A stretch of 64,000 nucleotides of DNA from Candidatus Poribacteria bacterium. Lineage in GTDB: Bacteria; Poribacteria; WGA-4E; WGA-3G. This document shows positions 42,988-53,035 of this stretch, one piece after another. The stretch is taken from the NCBI GenBank assembly GCA_958295945.1, contig OY282386.1:1116001-1180000 (forward strand), written 5' to 3'. Under the pieces are notes generated by a model. It was not told the origin of the DNA. It did no database searches and saw only the letters and a program-made list of their open reading frames with translations. How positions within the stretch are numbered: the stretch's first letter is position 1; each line of letters begins with the position of its first letter. The position numbers and the translations under genes were made by a program.

Positions 42988-45615
42988 ATGCGAGAATCAT
43001 ATCTAAAAATCATCGGAATTCTATTGATCCTATTCGGTGTTATATTCCTACATTTCAAACTGTATAGTTTTGCGGCTATGACTGAACAAGGTGCATTGCA
43101 GATTTTGGTCTGCTTAGGTAAGGTGACAGATATTGATACGAGGGGTGAGATTGATCAAATTCTTACATTCCGTATTCTTTCAGGTCAATTCCGTGGTGAA
43201 TCAGTTCAGGTGAATAATATCTGGTATGGTCGTCAATATAGCGATCGTGTGTTTAGCAGAGACGATGTCGTGTACCTTGATATTCAGATCCGAGATCCTA
43301 ATAATCCTAAAATCTATTCGGTTTCTATTGGGGATTACTTTCGAACACCGTTTCTACTGTATCTTGCGGGTGCATTATGTATCATGATGATACTTGTTGC
43401 TGGAATGAAGGGTGTGCGAGCAATATTGACACTGTTTGTTACCGCATTATCCGTCATTTACCTTCTTGTACCGCTAATGATGCGTGGATACAACCCAATT
43501 GTGGTGGCACTTCTCATAGCATCGTTCCTTACATTAGTAACTTTTCTCTTTATTACAGGATTTAGTTATAAAGTCATCTCCGGAGTGCTTGGCACTCTGG
43601 GAGGTTTAACCGCTGTTGGTGTGCTTTCAATTATCAGTCAACATTTGATGGCATTAACAGGATTAGCACAGGAGTTTGGTTATTTGGAGCTTGGATTGGC
43701 TTTGTGGAGGACAGCAGGATCCCATCATTGGAATTTTACTGGAATACTTTCTGCTGGTATCATTTTAGGGGCAGTTGGAGCTATGATGGATGTCAGTATG
43801 TCTATCTCCTCAAGTGTGCATGAGGTAAAACAAGTCAATCCGAATATCACGGTTCGTCAATCAATACGTGCAGGTTTGAATGTTGGTCGGGATATTATGG
43901 GGACGATGGCAGATACGCTTATCTTTGCGTATTTGGGTGCACACATGATTACGATGTTACTGCCGCGTATTGATTTCCCAGAGGCAGGTATTCTATATCC
44001 GTTTTTACGACTCGTCAACGAAGAAGCAACAACAGTTGCGATTATCCAAGCGGTAGTTGGAACTATCGGCTTAGTACTGACTGTACCAATTGCAGCCACT
44101 GTTGCTGGTTTTCTTACTAAATATACTAAAGTCCAAAGATCAGAAATCCATGAGAACATACCAACTGAAGATGAATTGGAAGAATTATTTGGAGACGAAA
44201 GTGAGCATGGTGGTCGATCTGTCTTTTCCAAACGCACTGCAGTGCCATTGGCAATGCTACTGGTTTTAATTGTTACAACTGTACTCTATTTTCAAATTCA
44301 AGGCATGTCTGCTACGATATCAGAAGTACACGACGAACAAGGACAGCTGGCATCAAAACAGGAGTATGTAAAGGGAAAAGTATTGCGATTAGTTGAATCT
44401 ACAGGACTATTCCTATTCTCCATTGACGCATCAAATGCAGAGATCTTGGACAGAGAAATTGTGCCATCAGAATTAGAACAAGCATTCGTAGACAACCAAT
44501 TTTCTTTGTCAGAAAAGTCAACAGTTTCAATTACACCTTGGAAAGACAGTCGGTGGCTGATCTCCGATCCGGAATATGAACAAACATTTAGCATTCGTAT
44601 GAGTCAAGATGGTACAGATACACTGAATGTATATGATTCAGAATCAGAAAATCATGTGATTGAAGTTGAGATATTAGGTGGAATGTATAAAGGAAAACAT
44701 CTAATATTACGTAACGTTGTCAATCACGGTATGCCATTGTTGAGTATTCCTGCAGAACCTGGTGATATTGTCGTATGTAAGGTCAGCGGCGATCCTGATC
44801 AGATTGGTCTTGTCAACATTGTACAGGAATACGGTCGGGATAGATTTCTAATTTGGTTTGTTGGCGGAATGTTTCTCCTAATCATCCTTGTCGGTAGGAT
44901 GGAAGGTATCCGTACCGTTTGTGCAATGATAATCTCAGGTGCAGTGATCTATTACTTTATGCTTCCACTGATTTCACAAGGAATGAATGCAGTTCTTGTT
45001 GTCACATTGACATCTGGAGTTGTTGCCTTTGTTTCTTTGGTTTTTGTAATTGGTCCTAGTCGTAAGACTTTTTCTGCTGTGCTTGGTACAATGGGTGGTA
45101 TTCTCGTTGCTGGTATCATCCTGCTCTTTGCCCAAAACCAACTGCATTTCACTGGCTTAGAAACTGCGATCGCTGCAGATATTGTTGAAGCAACGCGTAA
45201 TCCACCCTTTGTATTTGTACAACTATTGATAGCAGGTATGCTCATGGGTGTGTTAGGAGTTGCTGTGGATGGGGCAATTGAGGTAGCATCAAGTATGGAG
45301 GAAATACGCCGAGCAAATCCGAACATGCCTACCTGGCGATTGATCACTTCTGGTCTCAATGTAGGAACAGATATTCTTGGAACAATGATCAATACACTTG
45401 TATTCGCATACCTTGGTGTTGAATTGTTACTTATAATGACGATTACGACTGAAAGTCATGAATTGTTCTTAGCACCTACAGTACAGATGTTAAGCTTAGG
45501 TGTTGTATCAGCAGAGATTGTGAGGTTACTTGCTGGGACACTTGGTCTGGTGCTAGCAATTCCGATCACAGCGATTATCTGTGCATTTTGGAATCCTAAG
45601 AAAGTATCGTATTAG
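42988..45615 (+). CDS. YibE/F-like membrane protein, tandem duplicated
   Basis: The ~875-residue protein has two YibE/F-type units. Each has an N-terminal beta domain followed by about seven helices, with matching motifs: GVRAILTLFVTALSVIYLLV in the first and GIRTVCAMIISGAVIYYFML in the second. Both units share MDVSMSISSSVHEV / VDGAIEVASSMEEI and LNVGRDIMGTMADTLIFAYLG / LNVGTDILGTMINTLVFAYLG. The family has no established biochemical function. ATG 42988 is preferred to the TTG at 42976. Confidence 0.87.
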   Translation: MRESYLKIIGILLILFGVIFLHFKLYSFAAMTEQGALQILVCLGKVTDIDTRGEIDQILTFRILSGQFRGESVQVNNIWYGRQYSDRVFSRDDVVYLDIQIRDPNNPKIYSVSIGDYFRTPFLLYLAGALCIMMILVAGMKGVRAILTLFVTALSVIYLLVPLMMRGYNPIVVALLIASFLTLVTFLFITGFSYKVISGVLGTLGGLTAVGVLSIISQHLMALTGLAQEFGYLELGLALWRTAGSHHWNFTGILSAGIILGAVGAMMDVSMSISSSVHEVKQVNPNITVRQSIRAGLNVGRDIMGTMADTLIFAYLGAHMITMLLPRIDFPEAGILYPFLRLVNEEATTVAIIQAVVGTIGLVLTVPIAATVAGFLTKYTKVQRSEIHENIPTEDELEELFGDESEHGGRSVFSKRTAVPLAMLLVLIVTTVLYFQIQGMSATISEVHDEQGQLASKQEYVKGKVLRLVESTGLFLFSIDASNAEILDREIVPSELEQAFVDNQFSLSEKSTVSITPWKDSRWLISDPEYEQTFSIRMSQDGTDTLNVYDSESENHVIEVEILGGMYKGKHLILRNVVNHGMPLLSIPAEPGDIVVCKVSGDPDQIGLVNIVQEYGRDRFLIWFVGGMFLLIILVGRMEGIRTVCAMIISGAVIYYFMLPLISQGMNAVLVVTLTSGVVAFVSLVFVIGPSRKTFSAVLGTMGGILVAGIILLFAQNQLHFTGLETAIAADIVEATRNPPFVFVQLLIAGMLMGVLGVAVDGAIEVASSMEEIRRANPNMPTWRLITSGLNVGTDILGTMINTLVFAYLGVELLLIMTITTESHELFLAPTVQMLSLGVVSAEIVRLLAGTLGLVLAIPITAIICAFWNPKKVSY

Positions 45616-45634
45616 TTTCTTATTAAATGTCATA

Positions 45635-46795
45635 CTAACCACGATACAAAGTTCTCATCTGTTTAATCACTTTCGGTAATTTTGCTATCACGGTGTCAAT
45701 TTCCTCTTCTGTAGTGTTTCTACCAAGAGAAAACCGAACAGTACCTTGTGCTAATCTAGGTGGTAATCCGAGTGCTGCGAGCACATGCGAAGGTTCCATA
45801 GAACCTGAAGTACATGCCGATCCTGTTGAGACACAAACCCCTTCCATATCTAAACGCAAGATAAGACTTTCACCTTCAACAGATTCAAAAGAGACGTTTA
45901 GAGTGCCAGGGACACAGTGTTCAGGATGTCCGTTATAGTGTAATCGATCAATGTGTGAGTCAAGTCCGTCTCTTAATCTATGGGTTAATTTGTTGAGATG
46001 CTGTAGATAATTATCTCGTTCTTTCATTGCTAGTTCAGCGGCGACACCGAGGCCAACAATTGCAGGCACATTCTCTGATCCAGCACGTCTATTCCTTTCG
46101 TGAGAACCGCCGTGCACAAGATTTGCTAATCTGGTACCACGTCGGATGTAGAGGACACCGATACCTTTAGGCGCATATATCTTGTGTCCCGAAAGAGATA
46201 ATAGATTGACTCCCATTTCCTGCACATCTACATCCAACTTTCCTATTGATTGAACTGCATCAGTATGAACAGGGATCTCGTGTTCTTGTGCTATTTGGCA
46301 GATCTCTTCTAACGGTTGGACTGTACCATTCTCATTGTTGACATGCATGATGGATATCAGAATTGTTGTATCTTGAATAGCGGTACGTAGTTGATCAGGA
46401 TTGATACGACCATAACGGTCTACAGGAAGATAAGTTATTTCATAACCGCGTTGTTCCAGATATTGACATGTATGTAAAACTGCATGATGTTCAACGGAAG
46501 AGGTGATGATGTGATTGCCTTCTCCGCGACTTTTTTGCAGTTCCGTTAGTCCTTTGATGGCGTGGTTATCTGCTTCAGTGCCACTCCCCGTGAAAATAAT
46601 TTCACTTGGACTTTTTGCACCGATGAGTTCACCAACCTGTTCTCTTGCAGTGTCAATAGCATTACGTGCTTCACGGCCATAAGCATGAATGCTTGAACCG
46701 TTTCCGAATGCCTCGGTGAGAAACGGCATCATCGCATCACGAACTTCAGGTCGCAAAGGAGTAGTTGCGTTGTAATCAAGGTAAATACGTTGCAT
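45635..46795 (-). CDS. Cysteine desulfurase (NifS/IscS type)
   Basis: This 386-residue PLP enzyme has LDYNATTP at the N-terminus, SVEHHAVL, NNENGTVQPLEEI, HTDAVQSIGKLDVD, LSGHKIYAPKG with the PLP lysine, and a cysteine loop STGSACTSGSMEPSHVL. It takes sulfur from cysteine for Fe-S clusters, thiolated tRNA or, in Dnd systems, phosphorothioation. It has no isc or suf neighbours. Convergent with the YibE/F gene. Confidence 0.94.
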   Translation of the reverse strand: MQRIYLDYNATTPLRPEVRDAMMPFLTEAFGNGSSIHAYGREARNAIDTAREQVGELIGAKSPSEIIFTGSGTEADNHAIKGLTELQKSRGEGNHIITSSVEHHAVLHTCQYLEQRGYEITYLPVDRYGRINPDQLRTAIQDTTILISIMHVNNENGTVQPLEEICQIAQEHEIPVHTDAVQSIGKLDVDVQEMGVNLLSLSGHKIYAPKGIGVLYIRRGTRLANLVHGGSHERNRRAGSENVPAIVGLGVAAELAMKERDNYLQHLNKLTHRLRDGLDSHIDRLHYNGHPEHCVPGTLNVSFESVEGESLILRLDMEGVCVSTGSACTSGSMEPSHVLAALGLPPRLAQGTVRFSLGRNTTEEEIDTVIAKLPKVIKQMRTLYRG

Positions 46796-46820
46796 TTATT
46801 TTGTCCACGAATTCTATAAT

Positions 46821-46910
46821 ATAGTAGATTTTGAAATTACTTGAACACTCTGCATCGGCGAGGTTAGGAAACCTCGCTTACCGTGGGTCGAAAGTGTCAA
46901 CTTATATTTA
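46821..46910 (+). repeat. MITE-like element, copy B
   Basis: This ~90-base element matches copy A (7105-7195) in inverse orientation at about nine positions in ten. The core palindrome at 46857-46878 has an AGGA loop and a 9-bp stem with one terminal mismatch. It directly abuts the next element at 46911. Confidence 0.78.
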
Positions 46911-47207
46911 CTATAGTTTGGACAGTTTTTTGAGGACTTGAACAGTACTCTGGACAAGGAGCATCACAGTCATCATACCTATTTCATCAATGATACACCT
47001 CATGTAGCATGCCACACGCGCATGCTGCCCCGCTGGGGCTTGCATTGGTCGGGGCACATTTTTCTATACACATTCCGCCCCGCTGGGGCTGCTCATTCTG
47101 ATGTTTTCACACTTTTTCATCAAAGTATTATCCTATCCAAAACTCACAATATATTGAAAATGCCAGCAATATCAGTATGTAACCAAGAGAAATTGTCCAA
47201 ACTATAG
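46911..47207. mobile_element. 297-bp MITE with 16-17 bp terminal inverted repeats and TA duplication
   Basis: The ends CTATAGTTTGGACAGTT (from 46911) and AATTGTCCAAACTATAG (to 47207) are inverted repeats with one mismatch. Both flanks are TA (46909-46910 and 47208-47209), as for Tc1/mariner/IS630-type insertions. No ORF of transposase size exists inside. Two copies of the hairpin GCCCCGCTGGGGC lie within it (47027-47039 and 47077-47089). Confidence 0.78.
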
Positions 47208-47252
47208 TATATTTATAATACACTATAATTTACTTTTATGTGGTCAAGTGAC

Positions 47253-48605
47253 TTAGTCATAAGTTCGGTAATTCTGAAAGGTAATCTGATTTGGGTTTAT
47301 CTGCACTTCAATATTAGAATTACTTCTACTAACATTTCCATTTGCATTCAAAAACGAGAGTTTTAATTGATGCTTGCCTGCAGGAAGTGACATCCGTACC
47401 ATATATATCTGATTTGGTAATGTTTGCCAAGATCGCGTATCTGCACTTTCAGTGAGAGCACCTGCAAGGTTTGCCACAATTCCTAATGCTGTACTCTTCT
47501 TTTTTGCCTCACGAAATAGAAGGTATTTACCTAAAGCGCGGGCTAAAGTGCGAATAAGTATGATGGTGCGTTGAGAATTGAGTGTTTCAATCGCCATATT
47601 TTCAACGTCTTCTATCAGTACGCCTTGTGCGGTATGATCTCCAACGGATGCTTGAATACCTGAAAATTTCGGACGTTTTGATCGAATTGTTGGCATGGCG
47701 ACCCGTAGAAGATACTCTAATTTTATCTCTTCCACTACCATACCTTCTCGTGTTCTCAATGTTCGCGCAAACTTCATGCTATCTTTGTTATCTTTTTCAC
47801 CAAATCTATCTGTTGTTAAAATAGGAAAAGTCAAGGATTCTTCTATCTTACGAGGCACATATCCTGTTTCATAAAAGAGAATCAATTCACCGTAGTTTTC
47901 AGGTTGCTGAGGCGTATCACCGTATTGTTTGCGAAAACGATCATATTCGTCTGTAAATCCGAGTCTTTGAGATACACGAACTAAGGAATGACCAACATCT
48001 ACTGGAGGCGAAACACTTGTGTATTTGGATGAGTGTTTATAGTATTCTGCAGCTTGTTTATAGGAAATAAATGCATCATTCAGCTCTCCGGCTGCTTCAA
48101 AGACTATTCCACATAAGTGTGCGAGAAATCCTGCTGCAAAATAGTTGTAGTCTTTCTTTTCGTCTTTGAAATATTGAATTAGATTTGTAGCCTGTTTACA
48201 TTCAACTACTGCTCCATCAAGACTTCCATCATAGATATAATTTAGGATACTGTAATAGTGACTCAGTAGCCTCTCATATTTTGTGCCAGTATACGGTCTT
48301 AGTTGATCAGATGTGAGTAGCGACCCAAGCTCTGTTGTAATGCTCTTTGTGAAACGGTCTTCAGCAATATCTTGTGCATAGTCAAATGCTTTGCTGCTTT
48401 CTGTGAATAGATTAGCATAATGTCCAGTCAACCCTAATTCAAATTGATGTGGTATATCTGGTTTTTTTGGAGAATGCTTTTTTAGGTAGTTATATGAATC
48501 TTGCGGTTTGCCTGATTCTAAACCAATCCCAACTTCTTGATAATTGTAACCAGCACATCCTACAGTCAATAAAAGAACGATGAACAATGGTAATAATTTA
48601 GTCAT
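47253..48605 (-). CDS. Outer-membrane-type lipoprotein, COG3014-like
   Basis: The 450-residue protein has a lipoprotein signal with lipobox LTVGC (Cys 17). A helical, TPR-like part covers about 30-230 (AAGELNDAFISYKQAAEYY) and a beta-rich C-terminus ends with YMVRMSLPAGKHQLKL. It resembles the COG3014 group of uncharacterised lipoproteins. Next to the LpoB-like gene, as is often seen, it may belong to the same envelope-assembly set. Function unknown. Confidence 0.78.
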   Translation of the reverse strand: MTKLLPLFIVLLLTVGCAGYNYQEVGIGLESGKPQDSYNYLKKHSPKKPDIPHQFELGLTGHYANLFTESSKAFDYAQDIAEDRFTKSITTELGSLLTSDQLRPYTGTKYERLLSHYYSILNYIYDGSLDGAVVECKQATNLIQYFKDEKKDYNYFAAGFLAHLCGIVFEAAGELNDAFISYKQAAEYYKHSSKYTSVSPPVDVGHSLVRVSQRLGFTDEYDRFRKQYGDTPQQPENYGELILFYETGYVPRKIEESLTFPILTTDRFGEKDNKDSMKFARTLRTREGMVVEEIKLEYLLRVAMPTIRSKRPKFSGIQASVGDHTAQGVLIEDVENMAIETLNSQRTIILIRTLARALGKYLLFREAKKKSTALGIVANLAGALTESADTRSWQTLPNQIYMVRMSLPAGKHQLKLSFLNANGNVSRSNSNIEVQINPNQITFQNYRTYD

Positions 48606-48688
48606 AGAATCACTGAAATCAAATAATAAGAGAAGGCGGGAATCATTACCCGCCTAACAATTCCTTCATATTGTCATGATAGATCATC

Positions 48689-49291
48689 TTACATCTTAAA
48701 TTTTTTGCGACCGATAAACTTTTTAATCTTTTTTGTACCGATCCAGACTTTCTCATTGCTTTCAATGTGTGTCAGTGTGAGATCAGTTTGATAAAAAACA
48801 ATTTGTTTTCCACCTTCTCGGTCTTCAATAGTGTTAATTTGACCTGTCATCATATAATCTGCACCGAGTTCGCGTCCCCTCCGTTTGATACTTTCAATCG
48901 CTGCGTTTTCACTCTGGTCAGCGCGTTCCTCTCGTATTTCATCACGTTCACTTTTACTTAAAACCGTCCGAACTTTCCCAGAGTTGACGAATGCACGTTC
49001 AATATCACTAACAAAAGTCTGTGTCGCAATATGTTCGTTGCTCTTATTACGAATGTTACTGACAATTACAACAGGTTTACTACTGGTCTGAATTCCGTGG
49101 TCGTTAATCCATGTGTGGTTCAAACAGTCATCAATAATTTGGTCCGCTACTAAACGGGAATCAGTATCGTTCCAACGACCAGATAAATCAACGGTGGTAT
49201 CACTATCAATCCGAGTGACCTGTTTGGGTGGACCACATCCAACAGAAACGATGATGCCTACAAATAATAGACATGACAATAATTTGTTCAT
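48689..49291 (-). CDS. LpoB-like penicillin-binding-protein activator lipoprotein
   Basis: The 200-residue lipoprotein has a lipobox at VSVGC (Cys 19). A core typical of the LpoB family follows: DLSGRWNDTDSRLVADQII, VVIVSNIRNKSNEHI, IERAFVNSGKVR, and GADYMMTGQINTI. LpoB proteins reach from the outer membrane to activate peptidoglycan synthases. No PBP gene is adjacent, so the partner is unknown. It is upstream of the COG3014-like gene with an ~80-base gap. Confidence 0.85.
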   Translation of the reverse strand: MNKLLSCLLFVGIIVSVGCGPPKQVTRIDSDTTVDLSGRWNDTDSRLVADQIIDDCLNHTWINDHGIQTSSKPVVIVSNIRNKSNEHIATQTFVSDIERAFVNSGKVRTVLSKSERDEIREERADQSENAAIESIKRRGRELGADYMMTGQINTIEDREGGKQIVFYQTDLTLTHIESNEKVWIGTKKIKKFIGRKKFKM

Positions 49292-49332
49292 TTGATTTGC
49301 TCCTTAGATATTTTTATGTGTAGCAAGTGAAA

Positions 49333-51120
49333 TTAGAAATCTAAATCGGCTTCTTTAACGATTTTGTCAACGAAAGTCTCAAGGTTCATCGCGCCGATAT
49401 CACCTTCATCACGACTTCGGACACTGACAGATCTGTTTTCCTGTTCACGTTCTCCAATGATTAACATATATGGCACTCGTTGTAAACGTGCTTGACGAAT
49501 TTTCGCGCCAATTTTGTCATCACTGTTATCCAATACAACACGACAGTTTTTCTGTAAAAGTAGACTTTGAACTTCTGTTGCATAATCAACAAATTTCTGA
49601 CTGATGGTCATCACAACGCATTGAACAGGTGAAAGCCATGTCGGGAATGCACCCGCATAGTGTTCAATGAGCATAGCAATGAATCTTTCAAAACTGCCAC
49701 AAATCGCACGGTGAATAACTACAGGTCTCTTTTCAGATCCGTCTGGTGCAATATAGATTAATTCAAATCGTTCTGGCAGTTGAAAATCAAGTTGGACGGT
49801 TGCACATTGTACATCTCTATTTAATGAATCACGAACTTGGAAATCGAGTTTTGGACCATAGAATGCCGCTTCACCCGGTTCCACAGCATACTCAATTTCG
49901 TTGTTTTTCAAAACAGATTCAAGGATATCCTCAGCACGATTCCAAACATCTACATCTCCCATGAATTTTTCAGGATTTCGTGTGCTGAAATCACATCGGA
50001 AGGGAAGGTCAAAACTTCCATAAATACGTTGGAAAAGTTCAAGAATTCGTTCATATTCTTCAGCAATTTGGTCTTCAGTGACGAAGTTATGTGCGTCATC
50101 TTGACACAATTGACGGACGCGAGATAAACCGCTCAATGTTCCAGTTGCTTCATTCCGATGCAATACTCCTTGATCATGTAGTCTGTATGGCAAATCACGG
50201 TAACTGTGCCGTACACTCTTGTAAATCAGCATATGTGCTGGACAATTCATCGGCTTGAGTGCACTTGTTGGCTCACCATCCTCATTCTCAATGAGGAACA
50301 TATCATCTTTAAAGTGTTCCCAATGCCCTGAAGTTTGCCAAAGACTACTATCGTAAATCAGTGGTGTCCGCACCTCTTGGTAACCTTCACTGAGATAGAG
50401 TTTTCTAACCTTCTCAGATAGATAGTTATATATAAATGCTCCTTTTGGCAGCCAAAAAACACTACCCGGTGATTCAGGATGCATTTGAAAAAGTTCCAGT
50501 TCACGTCCCAATTTCCGATGATCGCGTTTTGCAGCTTCTTCGCGTTGTTTTATAAAAGCTTGTAGGTCTTTTTTTGTTTTCCACGCCGTGCCATATATCC
50601 TTTGTAGCTGCTCACGATTGCTATCACCGCGCCAATATGCCCCCGAAACACGTAATAACTTGAAATGCCAACATTCTCCTGTTTTCTCTACATGCGGTCC
50701 CTTACAAAGATCTGTAAAGTCACCATTATGATAGATTGAAACACCTTCGTCTGCAACACCTTCATCTGAAGCACTAACTTCTTGGTCAGAAATACCTTCA
50801 ATCAATTCAAGTTTGAACTTTTGGTTTCGTTCACCAAACCAATCACGTGCCTCATCATAGCTCCATGTTTCCTGTACAAAAGGCACATTGGATTTAATCA
50901 TTGCCTTCATGTGTTTTTCAATTTCAGGAAAATCATCTGGTGTAATAGGACGTGGTACTTCCATATCATAATAGAATTCATTTTCAATTGGGGGACCGAT
51001 TGCAAGTTTGACAGTGTTTTCACCGTCAGGAAACAACTGTTGTACAGCATACGCCATAATATGCGCTGTTGAATGACGAAGCCGTTCTAAATAGTCTTCA
51101 GGTTGATTGGGTTCAGACAT
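49333..51120 (-). CDS. thrS: Threonyl-tRNA synthetase, form without TGS domain
   Basis: ThrRS of 595 residues. The editing domain opens directly with LRHSTAHIMAYAVQQL, and CKGPHVEKTGECWHFK completes its site. The class II core has motif 2 LHRNEATGTLSGLSRVRQ, zinc ligands including C in LKPMNCPAHM, and motif 3 ICGSFERFIAMLIEHY. The C-terminal anticodon domain reads VVLDNSDDKIGAKIRQ. The usual ~60-residue N-terminal TGS domain is absent, and no upstream start would supply it. It is the first gene before the decay zone. Confidence 0.95.
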   Translation of the reverse strand: MSEPNQPEDYLERLRHSTAHIMAYAVQQLFPDGENTVKLAIGPPIENEFYYDMEVPRPITPDDFPEIEKHMKAMIKSNVPFVQETWSYDEARDWFGERNQKFKLELIEGISDQEVSASDEGVADEGVSIYHNGDFTDLCKGPHVEKTGECWHFKLLRVSGAYWRGDSNREQLQRIYGTAWKTKKDLQAFIKQREEAAKRDHRKLGRELELFQMHPESPGSVFWLPKGAFIYNYLSEKVRKLYLSEGYQEVRTPLIYDSSLWQTSGHWEHFKDDMFLIENEDGEPTSALKPMNCPAHMLIYKSVRHSYRDLPYRLHDQGVLHRNEATGTLSGLSRVRQLCQDDAHNFVTEDQIAEEYERILELFQRIYGSFDLPFRCDFSTRNPEKFMGDVDVWNRAEDILESVLKNNEIEYAVEPGEAAFYGPKLDFQVRDSLNRDVQCATVQLDFQLPERFELIYIAPDGSEKRPVVIHRAICGSFERFIAMLIEHYAGAFPTWLSPVQCVVMTISQKFVDYATEVQSLLLQKNCRVVLDNSDDKIGAKIRQARLQRVPYMLIIGEREQENRSVSVRSRDEGDIGAMNLETFVDKIVKEADLDF

Positions 51121-51491
51121 AATGAGTACTCTAAAATATCCATTTGTTTGGTTTCAGAATTGTTTCTAATAAACTTAACGTCTTTTTTTCTATAATGTTT
51201 ACGATATTATTTTAATCAATTTGGAGAAGAAATGCCAATTATTTCTGATTCGTGCCAGAACGTTTGAACCAGGATTGACAAGATTCTCGGATTACAAGGA
51301 TTATGGCTATTTTGTGTGGATACCAAAATCTTGTAAATCTGCAAATCTTGAAACCCTGGTTCTGACAATAAAAACTTTCAGAATAAGTAGTTTGGACTTG
51401 CAAAAATCCCTTGACTTTCACATGAAATGCAACTCAGTTTTTGGTTATATCAGGGGGACAGTTCCCTAATTTGCGTTCCTTTGCCAATCAC
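51121..51491. other. Spacer with degenerate short direct repeats
   Basis: This ~370-base spacer lies upstream of thrS. Within 51280-51370 there is a run of 9-11 base units (AAAATCTTG, AAATCTG, AAATCTTG and similar) ending with GGTTCTGAC. An ORF of 82 codons reads through it but looks like repeat, not gene. The thrS promoter must also lie here; none is clear. Confidence 0.4.
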
Positions 51492-52370
51492 TTAATCTGG
51501 CATTTTCAAATCTGCCCAACTTGTCGCCAATTTGCCGTGGGCGGCAACTTCCATAAAAACGTCTTCAGGCGATATAGTCCTTAGGAAATATGTATTAGTA
51601 TTAATTCCATCTATTACCTCTTGTTGCGCTTCAACAGCATAGAATGTGCCGTTTGGACTAACACCAGCAAACATACGTGGTTCAGAGATTTTTTTCTTTT
51701 TCTCGTTGAAAATATCCCATAAATAAAGTCCATCCCCAACACCAACATCAGGAGTACCACCGATACCTGCCAATATCTACCGTCGGGGCTAAACGCAAAA
51801 AGGTATTTCCAGTCCCTCCCAATATACCCGTGTAGGCGACTTGTTTCTCTTCTTGTAACGACATCCCATAACGTTATTAGGAAGTTGTCTCCAATACCAG
51901 CTGCCAAAGCAGTTCCATCTGGACTGAACTTCACATAATCGACTTTTCGAGGAGGCTTAAGTGTAGCTATTTCGAATATAGCAATTTCGACGTTTTCGTG
52001 GATGTCCCATAAATAAACGAAAACGGCTTTATTTCTAAATCCTGTAGTCCCAATCGCCAAGGTAGTTCCATCTGGACTAAATGTACTACACGCGGGTAAC
52101 TCAGGTATTTCGATTTCAGATTTCTTCTCTCCTGTCTCAACATCCCATAAGAATATAAACGCAGAAGAGGTTCCCCATCTTCCGGCAGCACAACTTGCCA
52201 ACGTGGTTCCATCTGGACTGAAAGATATGCTTGCGATCGTGTTTGCCACAACATGTTCGAATACGAATTTTGCTTTTCCGGTAGCGACATCCCACAAAGT
52301 CACCCTACTTTTCTCTGAACCACTTGCCAGCAGCGTGCCATCAGGACTAAAAGTAATACCATTTCTAATT
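51492..52370 (-). pseudogene. Broken WD40 repeat gene
   Basis: From 52370 down, the minus strand encodes WD40 blades (FSPDGTLLASGSEKSRVTLWD, then several FSPDGT repeats). A single-base loss near 51773-51777 shifts the frame: FSPDGRYW continues as nonsense, while the next frame carries on from AGIGGTPDVGVGDGLYLWD to a stop at 51492. The 5' end is cut by the IS630-type sequence at 52371. The N-terminal membrane anchor seen in the other WD40 proteins is missing. It is thus broken twice. Confidence 0.8.
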
Positions 52371-53035
52371 GATTATATGACATTATCGGTTTTTACAAAA
52401 AATGAAAATCCTGTTATTTTTGCTATCGTTGTTGTGGAATAAGCGTGAATTATCTCCGTAATCTTTTTCTGCATCGCTTCAATGGTATCGTATGCTTGAC
52501 AAAACAACTTTGCCTTAAGATCTTGCCATAGCCTTTCAATCAGGTTCAACTCCGGACTATAGGGTGGTAGAAATAACAAGATGACATTGTCAGGTATCTC
52601 TAATTTCTTTGCCTGATGAAAACGACCATTATCAAGCACCATGACATTTAGGCTTTCTGAAAACTGTGTTGAAAACTGATTTATGAAGATTTGAAAACAA
52701 TCGGTGTTCAGATGCGGGAACTCAAGAAAAAAATGATCGCCATTTTGAGGGTCTACCGCACCATAAAGGGACATTGAGGTAAAACTATATTCTATTTCCG
52801 CAACAGGTTTGATGCTTTGATGCCTGATAAGGTAATACGCCTATTAGCAACAGGCAAAAGACCATACCTCGTCTCATCTTGACTGAAAAGACGGATGTTT
52901 GAATAGTCAGATTGTTTCTCATCAATGGCATCAGCAACTTCTTGTTGGAAGTTTTCTCTAAACGCTTTACTCTCTTCAGCGTTTTTTTTTTATGACTTTT
53001 GCGTGGAACTTTGAGTTTCGCTTTCCATTTACCAT
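52371..53035 (-). mobile_element. IS630-family transposase remnant
   Basis: A DDE transposase of the IS630 family is recognisable in three frames. KLKVPRKSHKKK is followed by a run of ten A, then FQQEVADAIDEKQSDY and LFSQDETRYGLLPVANRR. After a frameshift come KPVAEIEYSF, MVLDNGRFHQAKKL (second Asp) and LPPYSPELNLIERLW (catalytic Glu). The frameshift at 52808-52823 is an 8-bp tandem duplication (TTTGATGC twice). The A-run shift may be slippage or a second lesion. The 5' third, with the helix-turn-helix, was lost where the IS4-like element sits. Confidence 0.82.

Noticed and set aside
51221-51469. 82-codon ORF upstream of thrS
   Set aside because: Most of it is the degenerate short-repeat run, and no conserved protein pattern is visible.
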